Source of the DNA: JAVXCQ01 sp036659415
Lineage (GTDB): Bacteria > Bacillota > Negativicutes > Acidaminococcales > Acidaminococcaceae
Assembly: GCA_036659415.1 (NCBI GenBank)
Contig: JAVXCQ010000028.1
Span: 1-13,362, forward strand
DNA: 13,362 nucleotides
Direction: 5' to 3'
Position numbers and translations under genes: made by a program. The notes under the pieces are model-generated. The model saw nothing but the letters and a program-made list of their open reading frames with translations. It did not search any database and was not told the origin of the DNA. This document shows, piece by piece, positions 7,384 through 13,305 of this stretch. Numbering within the stretch: position 1 is the stretch's first letter; the number at the start of each line of letters is the position of its first letter.

Positions 7384-7436
7384 AAAAAGGAGCCTGCCCT
7401 ACCTAAGCTGGTAGTGGCAGGCTCCTTTTTGGTTTT
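7384..7436. terminator. bidirectional terminator between convergent lipase and ABC-F genes
   Basis: A 15-bp perfect stem (7384-7398 with 7416-7430) extends inward with CTACC/GGTAG. Five A on one side and five T on the other make it functional for both strands. It ends the plus-strand lipase transcript and the minus-strand ABC-F transcript, whose stop codon is only a few bases away. Confidence 0.93.
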
Positions 7437-7438
7437 TG

Positions 7439-8995
7439 TTAAATGATTTTAGTGGTCCAATCTTCGATATTCATGATGTCAGTTACCCAGTCTTCGTAAA
7501 ATTCAGGTTCATGGGAAACGAGAAGAACACTACCCTTGAAATCAATTAGGGCCTGTTTGAGTTCTGCTTTAGCATAGACATCTAAATGGTTGGTTGGTTC
7601 ATCTAGGACTAGCCAATTAACGTCTTTTAACATTAGTTTGCACAGACGTACCTTTGCTGCCTCGCCACCGGAGAGAACAAAAACCTTACTGGTTATATGC
7701 TCATTGGTTAAGCCGCAGGCTGCCAGTGCAGCTCTGACTTCGTAATTGGTAAGACCAGGATATTCGGCCCAAACGTCTTCGAGGGCAGTATTTTCATTTT
7801 TGGTGCGTTCTTCTTGCTCAAAATAACCGGGTTCCAGGAATTCACCTAGCTCTACGCTCCCAGCAATAGGCTTGATTTGGCCGAGAATCGTTTTTAAGAG
7901 GGTGGTTTTGCCTAAACCGTTTACTCCCTTGATGGCGATCTTTTGACCGCGTTCTAAGGCGAAGGTAACGGGACGAGTAAGTGGAGTGTCATAGCCCAGA
8001 ATTAAATCTTTGGCTTCCACGATAAATCTGCTCGGCGTGCGAGCCTCTCTGAATTTAAAGCTAGGTTTCAACTTTTCTCTAGGCTTTTCAATCAAATCCA
8101 TCTTTTCAAGCTTTTTTTGTCGACTTTTAGCCCGACCGGTAGTAGAAATACGAGCTTTGTTGCGGGCGATAAAGTCTTCTAGTTGTGCAACTTCTTGTTG
8201 CTGTCTTTCGTAGGCATTGTTTTGTTGGGCTTTATGGATAGCGGACAATTCCAAAAATTTATCATAGTCGCCGGTATAACGGGTTAAAGAACAGTTTTCT
8301 AGATGATAAATGACATTAACGACGTCGTTTAGAAATGCAGTGTCATGGGAAATAAGAATGAAGGCGTTTTCATATTCTTGTAAAAATTTGGTTAACCACT
8401 GAATATGCTCAATATCCAAATAGTTGGTAGGCTCATCTAAAAGTAAAATGGAAGCATTTTGTAGTAAAAGTTTGGTCAAAAGGACTTTACTCCGCTGTCC
8501 ACCGGACAAATTAGCAACGTCCTGGTCAAGACCAATATCGCCTAGTCCAAGTCCATTGGCTACTTCATCGATTTTGGAGTCGAGGGAATAAAAACCACTA
8601 TGCTCTAAATCAGACTGAATTTCGCCTACGGTGACCAGCATTTTGTCTAAGTCTTCCGGTGCCGCTTCGCCCATTTTATCGTAGAGTTCCAGCATTTGGC
8701 GTTCAGCTTCATACATATCGTCAAAAGCAGTTCGCAATACTTCACGGATAGTAGTTCCGGCTTCTAAGGTACTATGTTGGTCGAGATAACTGAGTGTTAC
8801 CCTGCCTGGCCATTCAATTTTACCCTCATCAGGTAGCAAGTGACCGGTTACTATATTTAAAAAGCTGGACTTGCCTTCGCCGTTGGCACCAACCAGCCCT
8901 ACGTGTTCACCGCGTAGTAGCTTAAAAGAAACATCTTCAAGAATTTGGCGACCGCCAAAGGAATGGGATACATTGGTTACATTTAAATAGCTCAT
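7439..8995 (-). CDS. ABC-F family ATPase (translation factor type)
   Basis: Encodes 518 residues with two ATP-binding cassettes and no membrane segments, the ABC-F pattern of proteins that act on the ribosome E site rather than in transport. First cassette: Walker A GANGEGKS (36-43), signature LSGGQ (163-167), Walker B with E188. Second: GVNGLGKT (357-364), LSGGE (441-445), Walker B with E466. A basic, helical linker (about 250-320) joins them and would reach toward P-site tRNA. Family members help stalled ribosomes or protect against antibiotics. This one lacks a long linker or C-terminal extension that would point to a resistance class, so a housekeeping role is favoured. The ATG has GGAG seven bases upstream (9003-9006). 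Confidence 0.92.
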   Translation of the reverse strand: MSYLNVTNVSHSFGGRQILEDVSFKLLRGEHVGLVGANGEGKSSFLNIVTGHLLPDEGKIEWPGRVTLSYLDQHSTLEAGTTIREVLRTAFDDMYEAERQMLELYDKMGEAAPEDLDKMLVTVGEIQSDLEHSGFYSLDSKIDEVANGLGLGDIGLDQDVANLSGGQRSKVLLTKLLLQNASILLLDEPTNYLDIEHIQWLTKFLQEYENAFILISHDTAFLNDVVNVIYHLENCSLTRYTGDYDKFLELSAIHKAQQNNAYERQQQEVAQLEDFIARNKARISTTGRAKSRQKKLEKMDLIEKPREKLKPSFKFREARTPSRFIVEAKDLILGYDTPLTRPVTFALERGQKIAIKGVNGLGKTTLLKTILGQIKPIAGSVELGEFLEPGYFEQEERTKNENTALEDVWAEYPGLTNYEVRAALAACGLTNEHITSKVFVLSGGEAAKVRLCKLMLKDVNWLVLDEPTNHLDVYAKAELKQALIDFKGSVLLVSHEPEFYEDWVTDIMNIEDWTTKII

Positions 8996-9025
8996 ATTGT
9001 TGCTCCTCTACAAATTATCTTCATA

Positions 9026-9055
9026 ATTTTACTCCATGATGGATATTTTTGTCAA
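9026..9055 (-). promoter_or_regulatory. promoter of the ABC-F gene
   Basis: On the minus strand a perfect TTGACA (9050-9055) and TAAAAT (9026-9031) are separated by 18 bases, about 30 bases before the start codon. The short leader has no obvious attenuator, unlike antibiotic-inducible ABC-F genes. Confidence 0.7.
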
Positions 9056-9130
9056 AGGTAATGGTTAATTAAAGGAGATTTTATCTTATTGTCGAATTAG
9101 ATAGCTTACAACTCAAAAGGAGGGTGTCAA

Positions 9131-9601
9131 ATGATTTCAACTAATTTGCAGCATATCAATGAGCTTCTTCCGTATGTTTCCCTAAGGTTGGGCATAGCGC
9201 TGGTCTATTTACGGGACACTGATTTTAGTCAGCTGGCAACGGGGGAATATGAAATCTCGGGGCGCAAAGTTTTTGCCCGCGTTAACACTTATGACACTGA
9301 ACCTCAAGAATTGAAAAAGCCGGAAGCACACGGCGAATATATTGACGTGCAGTTTTTAGTAGCCGGCACAGAACGCATCGGGTACTGCCCAGTTAAACCG
9401 GAATACCGTGTTAGCGAAGATTGTTTGGCTGAAAAAGATGTGGCTTTTTATGAACAAGTAACACATGAGAATTATTTGACCTTAGAGGCAGGAGATATTG
9501 GCGTGTTTTTCCCGTGGGAAATTCATCGCCCGGGCTGCGCAGTAGGACCGAATTCTACGCAAGTTACGAAAGTGGTAGTCAAAGTAAAAATCGGTGGCTA
9601 A
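9131..9601 (+). CDS. YhcH/YjgK/YiaL family protein
   Basis: Encodes a 156-residue cupin-like protein of the DUF386 family. The segment HGEYIDVQFLVAG (67-79) and FPWEIHRPGC (near 133-142) are the family signatures and supply the His/Glu metal-binding residues. Related proteins occur with sialic acid or other sugar catabolism genes, and E. coli NanQ (YhcH) is a sialic acid anomerase; a sugar mutarotase or isomerase role here is inference. No sugar genes are next to it: it stands alone between the ABC-F gene and the tRNA cluster. AAGGAGG (9117-9123) is seven bases before the ATG. Its own promoter is not clear. Confidence 0.87.
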   Translation: MISTNLQHINELLPYVSLRLGIALVYLRDTDFSQLATGEYEISGRKVFARVNTYDTEPQELKKPEAHGEYIDVQFLVAGTERIGYCPVKPEYRVSEDCLAEKDVAFYEQVTHENYLTLEAGDIGVFFPWEIHRPGCAVGPNSTQVTKVVVKVKIGG

Positions 9602-9621
9602 AACTTGTGCAGAAGTTTTTT
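9601..9621 (+). terminator. weak terminator-like hairpin after the YhcH-family gene
   Basis: AAACTT (9601-9606) pairs with AAGTTT (9613-9618), followed by TTT. The stem is AT-rich and short, so termination would be inefficient and transcripts could run into the tRNA operon. Confidence 0.35.
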
Positions 9622-9630
9622 AAAAAGGTG

Positions 9631-9659
9631 TTGACAAGTTTATCAGTAAACCGTATAAT
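9631..9659 (+). promoter_or_regulatory. promoter of the Asn-Glu-Val tRNA operon
   Basis: Perfect TTGACA (9631-9636) and perfect TATAAT (9654-9659) with an ideal 17-base spacer. The start near 9666 lies about 24 bases before the first tRNA. Confidence 0.93.
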
Positions 9660-9689
9660 AGTGCTTGTGATGTTAAGCGTCACCCATAT

Positions 9690-9765
9690 TCCTCGATAGC
9701 TCAATCGGTAGAGCACTCGACTGTTAATCGAGTTGTTGTAGGTTCGAGTCCTACTCGAGGAGCCA
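9690..9765 (+). tRNA. tRNA-Asn (anticodon GUU)
   Basis: Full cloverleaf: acceptor TCCTCGA/TCGAGGA, D arm with GCTC/GAGC, anticodon stem CTCGA/TCGAG with loop CTGTTAA, T arm GTAGG/CCTAC with loop TTCGAGT, discriminator G and encoded CCA. It is the first gene of the operon and is followed by tRNA-Glu one base later. Confidence 0.97.
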
Positions 9766-9766
9766 T

Positions 9767-9841
9767 GGCCGGTTGGTCAAGCGGTTAAGACACCGCCCTT
9801 TCACGGCGGTATCGCGGGTTCGATTCCCGCACCGGTCACCA
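9767..9841 (+). tRNA. tRNA-Glu (anticodon UUC)
   Basis: Acceptor GGCCGGT/ACCGGTC, anticodon stem CCGCC/GGCGG with loop CTTTCAC, T arm GCGGG/CCCGC with loop TTCGATT, discriminator A and encoded CCA. It is the second gene of the operon. Confidence 0.97.
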
Positions 9842-9847
9842 AATTCC

Positions 9848-9923
<76 letters not shown>

Positions 9924-9930
9924 TAAGTTA

Positions 9931-9959
9931 AGCACTTCTTTCAAGAAGTGCTTTTTTAT
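9931..9959 (+). terminator. terminator of the Asn-Glu-Val tRNA operon
   Basis: AGCACTTCTT (9931-9940) pairs with AAGAAGTGCT (9943-9952), with the innermost pair likely open to give a four-base loop, and is followed by a run of T. Confidence 0.92.
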
Positions 9960-10003
9960 TACCAAGGTATCAGCGAAGCAAGCGGAAGTTTTACTTCTAT
10001 TGC

Positions 10004-10032
10004 TTGACTTCAACACTGATTTTCTGTATAAT
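10004..10032 (+). promoter_or_regulatory. promoter of the Pro-Gly-Arg tRNA operon
   Basis: TTGACT (10004-10009) and perfect TATAAT (10027-10032) with a 17-base spacer. The start would be near 10039, seven bases before tRNA-Pro. Confidence 0.9.
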
Positions 10033-10045
10033 GTACCTTGTGATT

Positions 10046-10122
10046 CGGGGCGTGGCTCAGTTTGGTAGAGCACCTGCCTTGGGAGCAGGGGGTCGCAAGT
10101 TCGAATCTTGCCGCTCCGACCA
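10046..10122 (+). tRNA. tRNA-Pro (anticodon UGG)
   Basis: Acceptor CGGGGCG/CGCTCCG with one G-U pair, anticodon stem CCTGC/GCAGG with loop CTTGGGA, T arm GCAAG/CTTGC with loop TTCGAAT, discriminator A and encoded CCA. The C1-G72 pair and A73 are the usual proline identity elements. Confidence 0.97.
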
Positions 10123-10130
10123 AATCATAT

Positions 10131-10204
10131 GCGGGTGTAGCTCAATGGTAGAGCCCTAGCCTTCCAAGCTAGTCGCGTGGGTCCGATTCCCATCACCCGC
10201 TCCA
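10131..10204 (+). tRNA. tRNA-Gly (anticodon UCC)
   Basis: Acceptor GCGGGTG/CACCCGC, anticodon stem CTAGC/GCTAG with loop CTTCCAA, T stem GTGGG/CCCAT, discriminator T and encoded CCA. The T loop reads TCCGATT, so position 55, almost always U (pseudouridine), is C. The D loop still has GG. Every other arm is normal, so it is probably functional in translation. Confidence 0.94.
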
Positions 10205-10220
10205 TTTTTTAACAACATCT

Positions 10221-10297
10221 GGCCCTGTAGCTCAGCTGGATAGAGCAACGGCCTTCTAAGCCGTGTGTCGAGCGTTCGAGTCGCCCCAGGGTCACCA
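10221..10297 (+). tRNA. tRNA-Arg (anticodon UCU), likely integration target
   Basis: Acceptor GGCCCTG/CAGGGTC with one G-U pair, anticodon stem ACGGC/GCCGT with loop CTTCTAA, T loop TTCGAGT, discriminator A and encoded CCA. The T stem GAGCG/CGCCC contains an A-C mismatch (10271 against 10285). The integrase gene of a mobile element begins its 3' end 140 bases downstream, pointing at this tRNA, the usual sign of integration into a tRNA 3' end. Confidence 0.95.
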
Positions 10298-10307
10298 TTA
10301 AAAACAT

Positions 10308-10347
10308 ACCGCTAACGCCCTATTTACAGGTGTTAGCGGTTTTTTTA
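10308..10347 (+). terminator. terminator after tRNA-Arg
   Basis: ACCGCTAACGCC (10308-10319) pairs with GGTGTTAGCGGT (10329-10340, one G-U pair) around a 9-base loop, followed by seven T. If the element is inserted in tRNA-Arg, this terminator is supplied by the element, not by the host. Confidence 0.92.
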
Positions 10348-10414
10348 TGTGCTTGAAAACATTTGAAGTGGCAGTGGAATAAAGGGGTATATATAACAAA
10401 CAGGGGGGTAAACC

Positions 10415-10442
10415 GCTGACTAAACAGCTGACCAAATCAGCT
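10415..10442. repeat. short direct repeats at the end of the integrase gene
   Basis: GCTGACTAAACA (10415-10426) is followed directly by GCTGACCAAATCA (10427-10439) and a further GCT. The tandem repeats lie between the tRNA and the integrase and overlap its stop codon, the position expected of integrase arm-type binding sites. Confidence 0.45.
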
Positions 10443-11531
10443 AAAAAAAATATCGCTTTGCGATGGTTTTTTGCCGGAAAATATCTCTCTTATTTTATCA
10501 TTGTAGCCGGGGATAGCGTGACCATACTTGTTGAGGGTTGTGCTTCCATTGGCATGACCGATTATCCTGGATACTTCTAAGAGTGGAATTCCTTTAGACA
10601 AGGCGTGTGTGGCGAAAGTATGCCTAAGTATATGCCAAGTTTTATGCGGCGTTCCAGACCATTTTTCAATGCGTTCCCAAGTGTGCTTTAGATTATTGTG
10701 GCTATACGGGGTTCCGGTACCGGTAACAAAAATGAGATTGCTTTTATTAGTTGCCCGGTAAGCCTCCAGTCTTTTTATGTAGTTCTTAAATACTAAAGGT
10801 ATTACTCTATGATCTCCGGCCGGTGTTTTAACCGACCCAATAACGATGCCGGGCAAATTTTTCTTATTCTTTCTAACCGTTATTTCTTGTTTTTTAAAAT
10901 CAACATCTTCCCAACGAAGAGCCATAATTTCTCCAATGCGCATTCCAGTCACTAGGCAGGTAAGGACCAAAAGATAATATTTTTTTAGGTACTTGTTATA
11001 TTTTGCAACGCGCAATATCTTTCTGAGCTCTGCATATGTATAAAGCTCAATTGGTTGTCTCTTTTCCTGGATGCTTTCGCAGGACTTGACCGGATTGTAA
11101 TTTACCATCTTGAGAGCGATAGCTTTCGCGTAGGCGGCGTTTAGTTGCTTCTTGACCTTGTTAACCGTAGAACTGCTTAACGTGGTTCCTAAAGTATTTA
11201 AAAGCGTTTGGACTTCCTCGCCAGTAAGCTTGGCCAATAGTATTTTAGCAATAGGCCCTAGCTTAGCAGCTGTTTGTTTTTCACGAGCCCAGCTTGTTGC
11301 TTGCAGTCTTGGTTTCTTATAGGTAGTTATAAATTTAATTACCCATTCGCCGACTGTGGTGTAGCTGGTGGGGATGTTATCGTTCTTGGCGGAACGGATT
11401 TCCTTTTTATAAGCTTTGGCCTCCCGCTCTGTTTTAAAGAGGCGTCGGTGCTTCTTTTGATTTTCGTCCCGGTATTCGTAAAACCATTTTTTCTTACTTT
11501 CGCTGTACCAAATTGTGCCGTCACCATACAT
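10437..11531 (-). CDS. int: tyrosine recombinase/integrase
   Basis: Encodes a 364-residue site-specific recombinase, the typical length of phage and ICE integrases. Residues about 1-50 form an aromatic and basic arm-binding domain (GTIWYSESKKKWFYEY), 55-145 the SAM-like core-binding domain, and 160-350 the catalytic domain. All catalytic residues are seen: R198 in TGMRIGE, K235 in VKTPAG, H300 and R303 in HILRH, H326 in GHANG, and the nucleophile Y336 in NKYGH. It should catalyse integration into and excision from the neighbouring tRNA-Arg. AAGGAG (11540-11545) is eight bases before the ATG. It is the last gene of the minus-strand lysogeny cluster, separated from it by 96 bases with a hairpin. 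Confidence 0.95.
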   Translation of the reverse strand: MYGDGTIWYSESKKKWFYEYRDENQKKHRRLFKTEREAKAYKKEIRSAKNDNIPTSYTTVGEWVIKFITTYKKPRLQATSWAREKQTAAKLGPIAKILLAKLTGEEVQTLLNTLGTTLSSSTVNKVKKQLNAAYAKAIALKMVNYNPVKSCESIQEKRQPIELYTYAELRKILRVAKYNKYLKKYYLLVLTCLVTGMRIGEIMALRWEDVDFKKQEITVRKNKKNLPGIVIGSVKTPAGDHRVIPLVFKNYIKRLEAYRATNKSNLIFVTGTGTPYSHNNLKHTWERIEKWSGTPHKTWHILRHTFATHALSKGIPLLEVSRIIGHANGSTTLNKYGHAIPGYNDKIREIFSGKKPSQSDIFFS

Positions 11532-11581
11532 GAAACCAGCTCCTTTCTAAACATATGTTTGCTAGATATGGTGTAAAATAT

Positions 11582-11601
11582 GCCGCCCGGGTAGGGGCGG
11601 C
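11582..11601 (-). terminator. GC-rich hairpin between the membrane protein gene and int
   Basis: GCCGCCC (11582-11588) pairs with GGGCGGC (11595-11601) around a six-base loop. On the minus strand it is followed by TATTTT, on the plus strand by TTTGTTATATTTG, so T tracts are interrupted in both directions. It may lower read-through into int during lysogeny. Confidence 0.4.
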
Positions 11602-11627
11602 TTTGTTATATTTGTTTTGCGCTCAGG

Positions 11628-12167
11628 TTATAAAAACAGATCTTTTTTCAAGCTGTTTATTTTTTGATCAGCTTCTTTTTGTGTAATCCATCCATTTGCT
11701 ATTTCTTCTTTTTGCAGTATGCAATAAAAAACATAACGATCTCTTGCTGGGCCAGGAAATCGGGGATCTCCCATTTCATAATCTGTTAAACTTTTATCTA
11801 TTGCACGCTCAACGGCTGCATAGATATTTTCTTTGTGATTTATTTTGGGTGGGAATGTGGCTTTTTTAGATGAACAATATGCTATGACTTCTTTTTGAAC
11901 TTGTTTTATTATGGGAGAAATAACGGCAAACATATAAATTTCTTTAGATTCAAATTTTTCTTCAAAATTTTTCAATTCTTCAAGATAAATTTTTTTGTGC
12001 TTAACCGATTCTAAATTCTTGGAATCGAAAAAATCAAAATTGTTTTTTATACTTGTTGTAAAATCAATGTCGTTTTTTGAATAATTTTCATGGATTATAT
12101 AGTGAACAAAACGAAAACAACCGTATGTGATAATAAGAACGCCAATAGCAGCAAAAAATATATCCAT
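11628..12167 (-). CDS. membrane-anchored protein of unknown function in the lysogeny module
   Basis: Encodes 179 residues. One N-terminal transmembrane helix (about 3-24) is followed by a charged, lysine- and glutamate-rich soluble region with a helical stretch (about 55-100) and a C-terminal segment containing DPRFPGPARDRY and two charged helices. No family is recognised. The ATG at 12165-12167 lies two bases after the stop of the ImmA-like gene, with only a weak GGA site, so coupling is likely. An in-frame TTG at 12179 lies against an SD-like AAGG and overlaps the upstream gene; it is less likely. Its codons are strikingly AT-rich compared with neighbours. Position between immunity genes and int is common for superinfection exclusion or other lysogenic-conversion genes, which is inference only. 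Confidence 0.75.
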   Translation of the reverse strand: MDIFFAAIGVLIITYGCFRFVHYIIHENYSKNDIDFTTSIKNNFDFFDSKNLESVKHKKIYLEELKNFEEKFESKEIYMFAVISPIIKQVQKEVIAYCSSKKATFPPKINHKENIYAAVERAIDKSLTDYEMGDPRFPGPARDRYVFYCILQKEEIANGWITQKEADQKINSLKKDLFL

Positions 12168-12169
12168 CT

Positions 12170-12559
12170 TTATTTCCAACCTTCCTTTAGAAACGTATCT
12201 ACTTGGTAGTCTGTGCCCATAGAGTAGCCACAGAGGGTAGTGCTGAAAGCGTCTGCTTCGTTTTCATGACGCTGGGAACAGAAGTAGGTACGGCTGTCTA
12301 GGCAAAAGTGCTTATATTGTGGGTGCAGGATTATATGCCCCAACTCATGTCCAACGACTGCCTTGCACTGCCATTCCTCCAGTCTATCGCTTATGCAAAT
12401 ATACTTACGGCGCAGCACGCGCCTCCAAAAACCGTTAGCATGCTCCGGCATACTGACGGTTTTTATTTTTATGTTGAGAAATTTAGCTATTTGGAAAGGG
12501 TCGCTTGATCCTGCCTTTTTAATTAAATTGCGTACTCGCAATGGTATGTTGTATGCCAT
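12170..12559 (-). CDS. ImmA/IrrE family metallopeptidase
   Basis: Encodes a 129-residue M78-family zinc peptidase. The HExxH motif is H71-E72-L-G-H75 in GHELGHIILH, and the third-ligand region is RHENEADAF (97-104). ICEBs1 ImmA and its relatives cleave the partner repressor to trigger excision and gene expression. The repressor gene lies just upstream, 26 bases away, and has no self-cleavage domain, so the same pairing is inferred here. The protein is short compared with ICEBs1 ImmA but contains the whole catalytic core. AGGAG (12570-12574) is 10 bases before the ATG. The membrane protein gene follows two bases after its stop. Confidence 0.9.
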   Translation of the reverse strand: MAYNIPLRVRNLIKKAGSSDPFQIAKFLNIKIKTVSMPEHANGFWRRVLRRKYICISDRLEEWQCKAVVGHELGHIILHPQYKHFCLDSRTYFCSQRHENEADAFSTTLCGYSMGTDYQVDTFLKEGWK

Positions 12560-12585
12560 GGTAGGGGCACTCCTCTTATGATATT

Positions 12586-12939
12586 CTACTTCCTTTTATT
12601 TTCCTCTTTAGCGTCATAGTACAATGCTTCGATGATTCGGAGCATTGTTTCTTTATCGTTAGGGCTAACCATGCGGCCGTTAAAGGTGACTTCTTCCTCC
12701 GCTAGTAGCTTCGCTAAATCCTTTGGCTGCTTTGGAGTGGGTGTAGATGTGTCGTTTCCCAGTAGATAATCGACAGAAACGTTAAAATATTTTGCCATTG
12801 TTTTCAATTGCTCGGGGTCAGGGCTTCGTTCTCCTTTTTCCCAACGCGATATCGTGTTTTGATTTACAGAAAATATTTTCGCCAATTCTGTTTGACTTAA
12901 TTTTCTATCTTTCCTTAATAGAGCTAAGTTTAGAAGCAT
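12586..12939 (-). CDS. XRE-family repressor (CI/ImmR-like)
   Basis: Encodes 117 residues: an N-terminal lambda-repressor-type helix-turn-helix (about 5-60, with QTELAKIFSVNQNTISRWEKG), then a short proline/threonine linker and a C-terminal part containing EVTFNGRMVSPNDKE that is common in small Firmicute phage repressors. There is no S24 peptidase domain, so inactivation probably depends on the ImmA-like product of the next gene. It should hold the lysogenic state by binding the TATCCC half-sites upstream. GGGAGG (12947-12952) is seven bases before the ATG. It is divergent from the cro-like gene. Confidence 0.92.
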   Translation of the reverse strand: MLLNLALLRKDRKLSQTELAKIFSVNQNTISRWEKGERSPDPEQLKTMAKYFNVSVDYLLGNDTSTPTPKQPKDLAKLLAEEEVTFNGRMVSPNDKETMLRIIEALYYDAKEENKRK

Positions 12940-12961
12940 ATCATTACCTCCCTATAGGATT

Positions 12962-12990
12962 ATATTATCCTTTAATGGGATAAGTGTAAA
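12962..12990 (-). promoter_or_regulatory. leftward repressor promoter
   Basis: On the minus strand TTTACA (12985-12990) and TAATAT (12962-12967) are separated by 17 bases. TATCC/GGGATA half-sites lie between them, so the repressor can control its own synthesis. Confidence 0.6.
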
Positions 12991-13009
12991 TATTAATATC
13001 CCGAAACGG

Positions 13010-13038
13010 TTGACAACAATATCCCTTAGATGTATAAT
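13010..13038 (+). promoter_or_regulatory. rightward early promoter (cro side)
   Basis: Perfect TTGACA (13010-13015) and perfect TATAAT (13033-13038) with a 17-base spacer. One operator half-site (13020-13025) lies in the spacer and another (13049-13054) just after the start near 13045, so the repressor would block it. Confidence 0.92.
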
Positions 13039-13070
13039 ATACCAAAGTGGGATAAGAAAGGAGGGCGAAA

Positions 13071-13283
13071 ATGCGTATTTGGTTAAAAGAAATCAGGGAG
13101 TCGAAAGGATATACTCAGAATTTCGTAGCAAAAAAATTAGGTATGAATCAAAACACTTATTCTCGCTTAGAGAATGGCATTTATAAGAAAAATATGACAA
13201 TCTCGCTTGGCGCCAAAATTTCTGATCTCTTCGACATACCGTTGTCGAAAATCAGAAACTACGAAGAAGAGCTGGGGAAGTAA
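13071..13283 (+). CDS. small XRE-family DNA-binding protein (Cro-like)
   Basis: Encodes 70 residues that are almost entirely a helix-turn-helix domain (LKEIRESKGYTQNFVAKKLG then NQNTYSRLENG). It is the first gene on the rightward side of the lysogeny switch and likely antagonises the repressor at the shared operators, or activates early genes. Its recognition helix region NQNTYSRLENG is similar to NQNTISRWEKG of the repressor, which supports shared binding sites. AAGGAGG (13057-13063) is seven bases before the ATG. Confidence 0.88.
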   Translation: MRIWLKEIRESKGYTQNFVAKKLGMNQNTYSRLENGIYKKNMTISLGAKISDLFDIPLSKIRNYEEELGK

Positions 13284-13305
13284 AAACAACAGGGGAGGTG
13301 AGAAG

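Larger units (their letters stand above)
12956..13054. promoter_or_regulatory. operator array of TATCCC/GGGATA half-sites
   Basis: Copies of the same half-site occur at 12966-12970 (TATCC), 12977-12982 (GGGATA), 12997-13002 (TATCCC), 13020-13025 (TATCCC) and 13049-13054 (GGGATA), plus a weaker AGGAT at 12956-12960. The first two form a dyad with a seven-base centre. They cover both promoters of the divergent switch, as expected for shared CI and Cro operators. Confidence 0.7.

Noticed and set aside
12956..13054. Repeated short motifs considered as a CRISPR array
   Set aside because: The repeats are six bases, irregularly spaced, in both orientations and over promoters; they fit operators and not a CRISPR array.
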